From the NCBI GenBank assembly GCA_965214875.1, contig OZ243980.1, positions 2,976,001-3,040,000 on the forward strand: a DNA stretch of 64,000 bases, written 5' to 3'. The translations under genes were made by a program, and so were the position numbers. The notes under the pieces were generated by a model that did not search any database, was not told where the DNA came from, and was given only the letters and a program-made list of their open reading frames with translations. This document shows, in pieces, positions 9,609-18,444 of this stretch. The DNA comes from CBDAUN01 sp965214875. GTDB lineage: Bacteria; Pseudomonadota; Gammaproteobacteria; Arenicellales; JAJDZL01. Every line of letters starts with the position of its first letter. Position 1 is the first letter of the stretch.

Positions 9609-10170
9609 GATGCGCGTTGATTCTGTTCATGACAAACTTCTTGATGGCATCGAACTGGCTTGACACAGGTATTTGGTCGGGCACCCCTTCGATGTCGCTC
9701 TGTGAATCAATCCATGCGATTGCCGGTTTGCCATACCTCGCCGCTAGTTGCGCCTCTGCTGCAGTGCCGGCAGATCCAGGAAGAAATACGATCACATCCG
9801 AAGTCAGGACATTGATGTGGTTGCGCGATTCCATCTCGGTTCCAAGTGTTCCTGAATAGGGCAAATGCGTGTAGATTGGAATTTCGGTCCACTGATTCGG
9901 GTAGCCTGTCAAAGGCGTATAGCATCCATCAGAGAATTTTCCGGGTATGATACCGATTACCCTGCCCTTTCGGTTGCGACTCTTTGCAAAAGCCTTGCTG
10001 ACTGCTGCCATCACGCCGCCACCACCGCCGCATAGTAAGTGCACCCCTGTTTGTGCCAGCCAATTCCCAAGAACGCATGCGCGTTCAACATGGGTTGATT
10101 TGCCCGAACCCATCACGCCAACGATTGTCAGCCTTTCGACTTGATTCAATACCGAAACCTTGCGGCTCAT
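9601..10170 (-). CDS. LOG-family protein (TIGR00725-like, nucleotide-binding Rossmann fold)
   Basis: The 189-residue protein carries the glycine-rich segment HLLCGGGGGVMAAVSKAF near residue 45. It also has the later pattern ME-SRN ... PGSAGTAAEAQLA, corresponding to the PGGxGTxxE motif of the LOG/lysine-decarboxylase-like superfamily. In this branch the arginine/glutamate pair of the active cytokinin-forming LOG enzymes is partly altered (GSAGT instead of GGxGT), which is usual for the TIGR00725 group sometimes named molybdenum-cofactor-carrier-like. The exact role is unknown. It is the first gene of a two-gene unit with nudC, which suggests a link to nucleotide clean-up. No clear ribosome binding site was found upstream of the ATG. 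Confidence 0.75.
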   Translation of the reverse strand: MSRKVSVLNQVERLTIVGVMGSGKSTHVERACVLGNWLAQTGVHLLCGGGGGVMAAVSKAFAKSRNRKGRVIGIIPGKFSDGCYTPLTGYPNQWTEIPIYTHLPYSGTLGTEMESRNHINVLTSDVIVFLPGSAGTAAEAQLAARYGKPAIAWIDSQSDIEGVPDQIPVSSQFDAIKKFVMNRINAHHG

Positions 10171-10494
10171 TGATCTAAATCGCGCACGGGCATCAATAGT
10201 ATTGGAAGTTTATTCATGGTCTATCTTAGTGCTACGCATCAATGATAGTTTTTATTCAATTTAGGCGATTGACTCGATCAATCTCGTAGCGATTCAAAAA
10301 CAATGCTCGAAGAGATATCGCCATAGCCATCATGGTTGACCGTGAACATCGTTGAGCTGATTCTGCACATTGCCACTTGGGCATCCGCAAATTTTGTACA
10401 ATCTGCCTCCACAAGGGGCCCGCTACAGAAACAGCGACATGCTTTTAAGAAATACAATCGCAAAATATTGATAATGAAAAAATCACGATGTTGC

Positions 10495-10545
10495 GTTCTT
10501 TCCGTGTGAGCGTGGCCGCCAAAAGTGTGCTTGTTCACTCAAAAT
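10495..10545 (+). repeat. Short dispersed repeat, copy 1
   Basis: The core GTGAGCGTGGCCGCC and the following CTTGTTCACT also occur at 23302-23350 (opposite strand) and 45353-45403. The hairpin arm is degenerate in this copy (GCCGCCAAAAGTGTG). Confidence 0.55.
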
Positions 10546-10642
10546 GATAATACCGCCTTTCGACGGCAAGCTCAGGCATAAAGCAGTTCGATCAAGAATA
10601 GCGGATCTCAGTGAAAGAACCAAATTCTCCCCGCATGCTAAT

Positions 10643-10871
10643 TAGTGTCTGCCAGAAAACTTCATTTTTGCATTAAAGCCATTGTTTTGATTGATAGTTT
10701 GATGAGATATTGATTTCGAAGATTTACGGGAATGAGCCTTGCGGCCGCAAGATGCGGCCGAAATCGATTCGAATGGGCGGGCACGGCCGAATCTTCGAGT
10801 TGCGAATTTCATGCAAAGATCAATAGAAACAATATTCCTCATGCAAAAATAGAGTCTTCTGGCAGACACTA
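10643..10871. repeat. MITE, family B, copy 1
   Basis: This 229-bp element begins TAGTGTCTGCCAGAAAAC and ends with the inverted form of the same sequence. It is nearly identical to 33542-33770. Both copies have weaker inverted similarity over about 60 bases of each arm, and a central CTTGCGGCCGCAAG palindrome lies in the left half. The TA at each end suggests TA target duplication. The ends match those of the ISNCY remnant at 31193-32107, which suggests mobilisation by that transposase. Confidence 0.85.
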
Positions 10872-10997
10872 ATTATGAAATCACACCTCGAACGGCATGG
10901 AGCTTTCGAAGCAAAAAAAACAAGCCATTTCAGCCAAAATTGTCATGAATCGGCAATTGGTAAAACATGGACGACCATTAAGCAGGTGAAATAGGAA

Positions 10998-11894
10998 ATG
11001 AACGAAGCCAAACTGATCGACGGGAAAGCGATCGCAACCGAAATTCGTGAAACAATCGCAGCCCAAGTCGCGCAGCTTAAAGACAATCATTCGATCACGC
11101 CGGGACTAGCCGTTGTGCTCGTTGGCAATGAGCCTGCAAGCAAAGTCTATGTGCGCAACAAAATCATCCAGACAACCCAAGCAGGCATGCACTCTTTTCA
11201 CCACACGCTCGACGCAGCCGCATCAGAGCAAAATGTGCTAGACCTTGTCAACCGTCTAAATGAAGATCCCCTAGTGGATGGGATACTCGTCCAGCTCCCA
11301 TTGCCAAAATACATGGATGACGATGGCATCATCAACACCATTTTGCCCGAAAAGGATGTGGACGGCTTTCATATCAGCAACGTCGGCAGGCTGCATATCG
11401 GGCATGAGGGGATGGTGCCCTGCACGCCGCTTGGGTGCATGACGCTGATCAAATCGCATCTGGAAAACCTGTCCGGTGCAAACGCAGTGATCGTGGGACG
11501 GTCAAACATTGTTGGCAAGCCTATGGCGGCCTTGCTGCTGCGCGAGCATTGCACCGTAACTATCGCGCACTCGCGGACTAAAGATATCGTCGAAAAATGC
11601 GCTAGTGCGGATATCCTTATCGCAGCAGTCGGGGTTCCTCAACTGATAAAAGGTGATTGGATCAAGCCTGGCGCCACGGTGATTGATGTAGGAATCAACC
11701 GAATTGAGTCAGAAGCCGGCAATTCCAGACTAGTTGGTGACGTGGCATTCGATGAAGCGGTCAAGGTGGCAGGCGCGATCACTCCGGTGCCTGGCGGAGT
11801 CGGGCCAATGACTATTGCATGTCTACTGCGCAACACGCTGACCGCATGCTGCAAGCGTCATAATATATCCTTACCGGAACTCGCGGGAACTTGA
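10998..11894 (+). CDS. folD: Methylenetetrahydrofolate dehydrogenase / cyclohydrolase FolD
   Basis: FolD interconverts 5,10-methylene-THF and 10-formyl-THF in the cytosol, using NADP. The 298-residue protein shows the conserved YVRNK segment with the catalytic lysine (near residue 54), the substrate-site signature DGILVQLPLP, the PEKDVDGF motif, the Rossmann motif VIVGRSNIVGKPMA, and PVPGGVGPMTIA near the end. Length and motif order are normal. The gene is monocistronic on the plus strand and converges with ggt, with 17 bases between the stop codons. With fhs on the opposite strand nearby it forms the formyl-THF branch of one-carbon metabolism. Confidence 0.97.
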   Translation: MNEAKLIDGKAIATEIRETIAAQVAQLKDNHSITPGLAVVLVGNEPASKVYVRNKIIQTTQAGMHSFHHTLDAAASEQNVLDLVNRLNEDPLVDGILVQLPLPKYMDDDGIINTILPEKDVDGFHISNVGRLHIGHEGMVPCTPLGCMTLIKSHLENLSGANAVIVGRSNIVGKPMAALLLREHCTVTIAHSRTKDIVEKCASADILIAAVGVPQLIKGDWIKPGATVIDVGINRIESEAGNSRLVGDVAFDEAVKVAGAITPVPGGVGPMTIACLLRNTLTACCKRHNISLPELAGT

Positions 11895-11911
11895 CCGGCT
11901 GAATCAGGCAA

Positions 11912-13684
11912 CTACCAGCAGCAAGCCGCCGCAGGAAATACGTCTCCCTTAGCGCCTCGGGGATCATAGCCGGCTTCGAGCAAACCGGACCCGTGATTGC
12001 GTTCAACAGCAAGTAAAAATCCTTCGGTCCAGTCGGGAACCACTTCGACATGATGTCCCTTCTCTGTGAGCTCTTCAACAGTTTGCGCTCCGATTCGCGC
12101 CTCAACATTGACTTTCTTGGTAAAAAACTCATGCGGAGCAAAAAATCCGGGAAAGTGACGACTTGAAAATTTCGGCGACTCGATCGCTTGCGCAAGGGTC
12201 ATGTCGAACATCACGCGATTCAAAATGAATTGGAGCATCCACTGATCTTGCTGATCGCCACCCATGCTTCCATAGGCAATCCAAGGCTTGCCGTCGCGAT
12301 GCACCAGTGTCGGGCTGATCGTGGTTCTCGGCCTCTTTCGCGGCGCGATAAGATTCGGGTGGTTCTCTGGTTCCAGATAGAAAGTCATCAGCCGGTTGCC
12401 AAGCGGAAAACCCAGCGACTTAATCACCTCAGAAGATTTAATCCAACCGCCGCTTGGTGTTGCAGAAACCATGTTGCCGTGGCGGTCAGCAACATCGACA
12501 TGCACTGTGCCGTGGCCCCACAAACTTCCGCCGACTCGTCCGCTTGCCGGCAACCGTCCATCTGCTTGACGCGGGTCACCAGGGCGGATTTCATCATCAG
12601 CAACCGCAGGGTTGATCAATTTGGCCCGCTGATGACCGTATTCATTAGACAAAAGCTCATCTATGGGCACATCGATGCGGTTTGGGTCCCCATACCACTG
12701 CTCACGGTCTGCGAAGGCAAGTTTTACCGCCTCAATGACAGTGTGCAGGTACTGGGCTGAATTATGCCCCATTGCCTGAAGGTCGAAGTATTGCAGAATG
12801 GCAAGCGTCTGAAGCAAGGCCGGGCCCTGGTTCCATGGCCCGCACTTGAACACTCTGGCACCGTGAAAATTGAACGAGACTGGATCTTCGAGAAAGGTCT
12901 TGTACTCATTCATGTCTTCGATCGCCAAAAAGGCATCCCGTTCTGAGCAGTGCTTTGAGATTTCAAGCGCCATCGCGCCACTGTAGAATTCCTTTCGCAC
13001 TGCTTCAATGCCGGCCCGATGCGTCTTCGCGCTTGCGCGTTCAGCATCCATCAATGCCTCGAAGCAATCGGCCAGCGCAGGGTTGCGCAACAGTTGACCG
13101 ACTGTCGGAACCTTGCCATTCGGAAGATACACGGCAGCACCATTCTTCCAAGAGCTTTTAAAGGCCTGCTCCATCGTGGAGATGCCGAAATCGGGCATGT
13201 GAATCAGCCCGCAATGCGCCGGAAACCCGTTGCGCGCCAACGTAAGCGCAGCATTGCAGACATCGCTGAACGGCATGGTGCCAAAGTGTTTCAACGCCAT
13301 GCAGTAGGCGCCAATCGCTGCCGGCACGCCGGCCGCCAAAACTCCAGTATCCGGAACCGCCGACAAGCCGCGATGACCAAAAGCATCAACGGTCGCCGTA
13401 TCTGGTGCCATGGTGTTGCCGTTGACCACCACCGGCAACTCCTGATCAGCCATTTGGACGATTATGGGACACTCCCCGCCGATGGTGTGCTGATGCGGAT
13501 TGACAACACCTTCCACCAAGGCTGCCGCAATCGCAGCATCGACCGCATTGCCACCAGCCTTGAGTATGTCCGCCCCGGCATTGACGGCCAGATAGTGCTC
13601 GCTCGCAACCGCTCCGTTCATCCCCATAAGACGAGGGTGGAACGGTGCCTTTTCAATCAAATGGGGATCGAGCGTTCTTAACAC
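11912..13684 (-). CDS. ggt: Gamma-glutamyltransferase family protein (Ntn hydrolase)
   Basis: The 590-residue protein has the hallmarks of the gamma-glutamyltranspeptidase family: SEHYLAVNAGADILKAGGNAVDAAIAAALV at the N-terminus (read from the sequence in parts) and the self-cleavage site GHGT-VHVD, with the nucleophilic threonine at residue 393. A glycine-rich stretch near YGSMGGD corresponds to the oxyanion region. Classical GGTs cleave the gamma-glutamyl bond of glutathione in the periplasm. No signal peptide is visible (MLRTLDPHLIEKAP), so this branch may be cytosolic and may act on another gamma-glutamyl or amide compound. It lies 31 bases downstream of fhs in the same direction and is probably co-transcribed. 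Confidence 0.88.
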   Translation of the reverse strand: MLRTLDPHLIEKAPFHPRLMGMNGAVASEHYLAVNAGADILKAGGNAVDAAIAAALVEGVVNPHQHTIGGECPIIVQMADQELPVVVNGNTMAPDTATVDAFGHRGLSAVPDTGVLAAGVPAAIGAYCMALKHFGTMPFSDVCNAALTLARNGFPAHCGLIHMPDFGISTMEQAFKSSWKNGAAVYLPNGKVPTVGQLLRNPALADCFEALMDAERASAKTHRAGIEAVRKEFYSGAMALEISKHCSERDAFLAIEDMNEYKTFLEDPVSFNFHGARVFKCGPWNQGPALLQTLAILQYFDLQAMGHNSAQYLHTVIEAVKLAFADREQWYGDPNRIDVPIDELLSNEYGHQRAKLINPAVADDEIRPGDPRQADGRLPASGRVGGSLWGHGTVHVDVADRHGNMVSATPSGGWIKSSEVIKSLGFPLGNRLMTFYLEPENHPNLIAPRKRPRTTISPTLVHRDGKPWIAYGSMGGDQQDQWMLQFILNRVMFDMTLAQAIESPKFSSRHFPGFFAPHEFFTKKVNVEARIGAQTVEELTEKGHHVEVVPDWTEGFLLAVERNHGSGLLEAGYDPRGAKGDVFPAAACCW

Positions 13685-13715
13685 GTTGAAGGTTGCAAGC
13701 CGGGCGCGTTGTGGA

Positions 13716-15395
13716 TTAGAACAGCCCTTGTATCAGGCCGGATTCGTCGATATGGATTGAATTTGCCGCAGGTACGCGAGGCAGACCCGGCATGGTCATG
13801 ATATCTCCGCATATTGCAACAATGAAACCGGCGCCCGCGGATAGTCGAACTTCTCTGACAGGTACCACATGGCCCGTCGGATCGTTGAGATTGGTCGGGT
13901 CGGCGGAAAAGCTGTACTGAGTTTTCGCCATGCACACAGGCAAATGGCCGAATCCATCGCTTTGAAGCTGCGCGAGATAATTGTGCGCCTTGCTGTCGAT
14001 CGCGATATCGGATGCCCGATAGATTTCCTGCGCGGTGGTGCGAATCTTGTCTTCGAGCGGCATGTCATCGACATAAAGCGGCTGGAAATCCGCTTTACCG
14101 CTTTCGGCGACTTCAACCACCCGATGCGCAAGCTGCCTGGTACCGGCTCCGCCATTCGACCAGTGCGTGCATTCATAGGCATCCACGCCAAGCGATTGAC
14201 ATCGTGCGTGGACCGCCGTCACCTCTTCATCAGTATCGGTGACAAACCGATTAATCGCAACGATTGCAGGCACGTTGTATTTGGCCACATTGGAAAGGTG
14301 GCGCGCCAGATTATTGCATCCTTTTTTCACCGCCTCGACATTTTCCGATTGCAAATCCGCCTTGGCGACTCCGCCGTGCATCTTCAATGCCCGAATGGTC
14401 GCAACCACAACCACGGCCGATGGCTTAAGGCCAGCCGCGCGACACTTAATGTCGAAAAACTTCTGCGCCCCAAGGTCTGCGCCGAAGCCCGCCTCAGTGA
14501 CGACATAGTCGGCCATCTTCAGCGCCGAGCGAGTCGCGATGACGGAATTGCAGCCGTGGGCGATGTTCGCGAACGGTCCGCCATGCACCAAGGCAGGATT
14601 ATTTTCCAAAGTCTGAACCAAGTTGGGGGCCAATGCATCCTTGAGCAACACGGTCATAGGCCCTTCGCCTTTCAAATCGCGAGCAGTGACCGCCGAGCGG
14701 TCTCGCCTGTAGCCAATAATGATTCGGCCGAGACGCTCCTGCAAATCCGCAAGATTCTTTGAAAGGCAGAAAATCGCCATGATCTCGCTCGCGACGGTTA
14801 TATCGAATCCGCTCTCTCTTGGGAAGCCGTTTGCCACGCCGCCGAGCGAACACGCAATTTGCCTGAGCGCGCGGTCGTTCATGTCCACGACTCGTCGCCA
14901 AGAGACGCGGCGCGCATCCAATTTGGCATCGGAATCCCAATAGATGGAGTTGTCAACCAAAGCCGACAAAAGATTATGCGCCACGCCGATGGCATGAAAA
15001 TCTCCGGTAAAATGCAGATTGATATCTTCCATCGGCACCACTTGGGCATAGCCGCCGCCTGCCGCACCGCCTTTCATTCCAAAACATGGGCCGAGACTCG
15101 GTTCTCGCAAGCAAATAAGCGCGTCCTTACCGATTCGATTCAGCCCATCGCCTAGACCGACTGTGGTCGTCGTCTTGCCCTCGCCTGCGGGCGTAGGCGA
15201 AATCGCGGTAACGAGTATGAGTTTACCGTCTTCGCGGTTATCAAGCGCGTCGATGAATTTAAGATCGATTTTGGCCTTGCTATGGCCATACGGAATGATT
15301 GATTCGGGTGGAATCTCCAAAGATTGACCAACTTCGACGATCGGCTTCATGCGCGCTTCACGCGCTATTTCAATATCTGACTTGTGGCTTGACAC
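13716..15395 (-). CDS. fhs: Formate--tetrahydrofolate ligase
   Basis: Fhs joins formate to THF with ATP, and can run in reverse to make ATP from 10-formyl-THF. The 559-residue length is standard. The ATP site TPAGEGKTTTTVGL is near residue 68. The family segments REPSLGPCFGMKGGAAGGG and NLHFTGDFHAI follow. Late in the protein, TDTDEEVTAV and the C-terminal LPRVPAAN are also present. The gene is the first of a two-gene unit with ggt on the minus strand. About 235 bases separate it from the clpB stop, and a promoter should lie there. With folD it completes a methylene-THF to formate route. Confidence 0.97.
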   Translation of the reverse strand: MSSHKSDIEIAREARMKPIVEVGQSLEIPPESIIPYGHSKAKIDLKFIDALDNREDGKLILVTAISPTPAGEGKTTTTVGLGDGLNRIGKDALICLREPSLGPCFGMKGGAAGGGYAQVVPMEDINLHFTGDFHAIGVAHNLLSALVDNSIYWDSDAKLDARRVSWRRVVDMNDRALRQIACSLGGVANGFPRESGFDITVASEIMAIFCLSKNLADLQERLGRIIIGYRRDRSAVTARDLKGEGPMTVLLKDALAPNLVQTLENNPALVHGGPFANIAHGCNSVIATRSALKMADYVVTEAGFGADLGAQKFFDIKCRAAGLKPSAVVVVATIRALKMHGGVAKADLQSENVEAVKKGCNNLARHLSNVAKYNVPAIVAINRFVTDTDEEVTAVHARCQSLGVDAYECTHWSNGGAGTRQLAHRVVEVAESGKADFQPLYVDDMPLEDKIRTTAQEIYRASDIAIDSKAHNYLAQLQSDGFGHLPVCMAKTQYSFSADPTNLNDPTGHVVPVREVRLSAGAGFIVAICGDIMTMPGLPRVPAANSIHIDESGLIQGLF

Positions 15396-15631
15396 GTGAA
15401 TCCAACTCCTGTCTAACGACGCGATAAGTCACACAAAGCGGAACAGCGCAGACCGGCGGTCGGCCATCTTGGCATGCTTTACTCGGACTGATTTCAATTG
15501 TTTGACGCAGGCGACCACCCGCCACCATTGCCGCAGCAATTATATAAACGAACAATTGTCATCGCTTGCGAATCAGACAACCAAATCATGGTGGTACACG
15601 CTTACTGCCATATGTGCCATATTAAATTGCG

Positions 15632-18232
15632 CTATGCCGCTTGCGCCAAACCCTTTTCAAACACGAAAGCGTCTTTTGACCACGTGATCGCAATGCGATC
15701 GCCAGAGACGAACGAACCTGCAAGAATCTCCCTCGCGAGCGGATTTTCAATTTCCGATTGAATTGCCCGGCGCAACGGACGCGCCCCATAGACTGGATCA
15801 AAACCGATGCTTGCGAGCGCATCCAGTGCGTCATCGGATATTGCTAGCTCGAACCCCCGGCTTGCAAGTCGCTCTGAAAGATATCTCGTCTGCGTTCGGG
15901 CGATGCCGCGCAGGTGCTCCGCAGATAACGGATGGAACACGATCATTTCATCGACACGATTGATAAACTCGGGGCGGAAGTTCTGCTTCACAATCGCAAA
16001 CACCACTTCTTTCATCTTTTCGTAATCCGCATCTCCATTCTGGCTGACTTCCTGGATCGCCGCTGAACCTAAGTTGGATGTCATCACAATAACTGTGTTG
16101 CGAAAGTCGACGGTTCTGCCTTGACCATCTGTCAAGCGCCCATCGTCCAATACCTGAAGCAGTATATTGAACACATCAGGATGCGCCTTTTCAATCTCAT
16201 CCATCAGAATCACTGAATACGGCCGGCGGCGGACCAGCTCGGTCAAATAGCCTCCTTCGTCGTAGCCGACATATCCCGGAGGCGCGCCGATAAGCCTTGC
16301 AACTGAATGTTTTTCCATAAATTCAGACATGTCGATGCGAACCAGAGCTCCTTCCGTGTCAAATAGAAACTCCGCCAAAGCTTTCGACAATTCGGTCTTG
16401 CCCACCCCGGTTGGACCCAGAAACAAGAACGAGCCATAAGGGCGCTGCGGGTCGGAAAGACCCGTCCTAGATCTTCGAATCGCGTCCGATACAGCGCGAA
16501 TCGCCTGCTTTTGCCCAATCACACGGCTTCCGATCACTTCTTCCATGCGAAGTAGCCGGTCTCGATCGCCCTGCATCATCTTGCTCACCGGTATACCGGT
16601 AGAATTCGATACGATTTGAGCAATCTCTTCAGCTGTCACGCTATTTCGCATCAGTTCGAATTCAGGCTGCTCGTTATCCCTTAAGTTGTCGAGCTGACGC
16701 TGCAATTCGGGAATTCTTCCATACTTCAATTCTGACTGCCGCGATAAATCACCAATGCGTTCGGCCGCCACATATTCCTGACGTGCAACGTCAAGCTGTT
16801 CCATCAGGTGCTGCGTTCCCATGACAGCCGCTTTTTCCGAATTCCATATCTCGTCAAGTTCGGAATACTCGCTTTCAAGCGAGGCTAGGTCCTCGTTCAG
16901 CCTTTCAAAGCGTTCAATCGAATCCTGGTCCTGCTCGTTCTTGAGCGCTTCGCGCTCGATCTTCAACTGGATGATTCGGCGGTCCAGCTTGTCCAGCGCC
17001 TCGGGCTTCGAATCAATCTCGATGCGGATGCGGCTCGCGGCTTCGTCAACCAGATCAATCGCCTTATCTGGCAAAAACCGGTCGGTGATATAGCGATTGG
17101 ACAGTGTTGCTGCCGAAACCAAAGCGGTATCGGCGATGTCCACGCCATGGTGCACTTCGTACTTCTCCTTGATGCCTCGAAGGATTGCAATTGTGCTCTC
17201 GACACTCGGTTCTTGAACGATGATCTTCTGAAACCTTCGCTCAAGCGCCGCATCTTTCTCGATGTGCTTGCGATACTCGTCCAAGGTGGTCGCGCCGATG
17301 CAGTGAAGCTCGCCGCGAGCCAGTGCGGGCTTAAGCATATTGCCGGCATCCATTGCGGAGCCTTCGGATTTTCCTGCGCCGACCATCATGTGCAACTCGT
17401 CGATGAACAAGATGATGCGGCCATCCTCGCGGGCAATATCGTTGAGTACGCTCTTAAGGCGCTCTTCGAACTGACCACGATACTGCGTGCCCGCAACAAG
17501 GGCCGCAAAGTCAAGCGCAAGCAGACGCTTGCCCGTTAAGCCGGCGGGCACTTCGTCGTCGACGATTCTCTGGGCCAAACCTTCGACAATCGCGGTCTTG
17601 CCGACTCCCGGCTCGCCTATCAGCACCGGATTGTTCTTGGTGCGTCGCTGAAGCACTTGCATCGTGCGACGTATTTCGTCATCACGGCCGATTACAGGAT
17701 CGATCTTGCCCTGTTCAGCTCGCTCAGTCACATCAATGGTGAACTTCTCCAGCGCCTGGCGCTGATCTTCGCTGTCTGCATCATCGACAGTCTGTCCACC
17801 TCGAATACGCTCAATGCCTTGCTCAATCAGACCGCGCGTGGCACCGGCCTCGCGAAGCAGCCTGCCAACCGAACCTTTATCAGCAACACCAGCCAGCACC
17901 ACAAGTTCGCTCGAAATGAACCGGTCTCCACGCTCCGAAGCAAGCTTTTCGACCCGGTTCATCATCTTGGCCAGATCGGACGAGACCATGACATCGCCAT
18001 CGCCACCAGTAACCTTAGGCAGGGAGTCCACTTGCTCGCCGAGCTTGCTGCGCAAAGCTCCGACATTCACATCCGATTGCATTAGCAATGGACGTACTGT
18101 TCCACCTTGCTGATCAAGCAGCGCGATCATTAGATGCACGGGCTCGATATACTGATTGTCGTTGACGATCGCTAGACTTTGCGCATCGCCGAACGCCTGT
18201 TGCAATTTAACCGTAAACTTGTCTGCTCGCAT
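15632..18232 (-). CDS. clpB: ATP-dependent disaggregase ClpB
   Basis: ClpB is the hexameric Hsp100 chaperone that pulls aggregated proteins apart together with DnaK. The 866-residue protein has the N-terminal double Clp repeat (residues 1-145) and a first AAA+ domain with GEPGVGKTAIVEGL near residue 205. A long middle coiled coil spans about residues 410-530 and is rich in glutamate, leucine and glutamine. The second AAA+ domain has GPTGVGKTELSKAL near residue 605. The ring pore loop YRGQFEERLK and the clamp GYVGYDEGG are present. The length and domain order are normal. The gene is transcribed alone from a sigma-32-like promoter about 75 bases upstream. Confidence 0.98.
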   Translation of the reverse strand: MRADKFTVKLQQAFGDAQSLAIVNDNQYIEPVHLMIALLDQQGGTVRPLLMQSDVNVGALRSKLGEQVDSLPKVTGGDGDVMVSSDLAKMMNRVEKLASERGDRFISSELVVLAGVADKGSVGRLLREAGATRGLIEQGIERIRGGQTVDDADSEDQRQALEKFTIDVTERAEQGKIDPVIGRDDEIRRTMQVLQRRTKNNPVLIGEPGVGKTAIVEGLAQRIVDDEVPAGLTGKRLLALDFAALVAGTQYRGQFEERLKSVLNDIAREDGRIILFIDELHMMVGAGKSEGSAMDAGNMLKPALARGELHCIGATTLDEYRKHIEKDAALERRFQKIIVQEPSVESTIAILRGIKEKYEVHHGVDIADTALVSAATLSNRYITDRFLPDKAIDLVDEAASRIRIEIDSKPEALDKLDRRIIQLKIEREALKNEQDQDSIERFERLNEDLASLESEYSELDEIWNSEKAAVMGTQHLMEQLDVARQEYVAAERIGDLSRQSELKYGRIPELQRQLDNLRDNEQPEFELMRNSVTAEEIAQIVSNSTGIPVSKMMQGDRDRLLRMEEVIGSRVIGQKQAIRAVSDAIRRSRTGLSDPQRPYGSFLFLGPTGVGKTELSKALAEFLFDTEGALVRIDMSEFMEKHSVARLIGAPPGYVGYDEGGYLTELVRRRPYSVILMDEIEKAHPDVFNILLQVLDDGRLTDGQGRTVDFRNTVIVMTSNLGSAAIQEVSQNGDADYEKMKEVVFAIVKQNFRPEFINRVDEMIVFHPLSAEHLRGIARTQTRYLSERLASRGFELAISDDALDALASIGFDPVYGARPLRRAIQSEIENPLAREILAGSFVSGDRIAITWSKDAFVFEKGLAQAA

Positions 18233-18306
18233 GTAAAACTTGGCTCCTGCAAGTCAGGTGCAAAATTCAGCACTTTGGGCTTGCAATTTCATGACTCATG
18301 CAAGCC

Positions 18307-18335
18307 AAAATGGGGTGTAGCGAGCAAAATTCAAC
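18307..18335 (-). promoter_or_regulatory. Heat-shock (sigma-32-like) promoter of clpB
   Basis: On the minus strand GTTGAA (18335-18330) is followed after 14 bases by CCCCATTTT (18315-18307). The sigma-32 consensus is CTTGAA, 13-15 bases, CCCCAT-T. The site lies about 75 bases upstream of the clpB ATG, a gene under sigma-32 in enterobacteria. Confidence 0.75.
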
Positions 18336-18444
18336 TTCCAGACACCAACAAAGGATGCGCACTAAGGCTTGTTTCGGCCGAAGCGCAACAATGTTGATGG
18401 CAACTTAAAGAGCGAGCTGGAGCCGGCAACCGACCGCGGGCCGA

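Larger units (their letters stand above)
10171..10997. other. Intergenic stretch with two repeats
   Basis: Between the LOG gene and folD there is no supported gene. The stretch contains one copy of a GC-hairpin repeat (10495-10545) and a complete MITE of family B (10643-10871). Any folD promoter would lie in the roughly 125 bases after the MITE. Confidence 0.6.

Noticed and set aside
13869..14762. Plus-strand open frame of 297 codons opposite fhs
   Set aside because: fhs on the minus strand carries the complete enzyme signature; the opposite frame is compositional.
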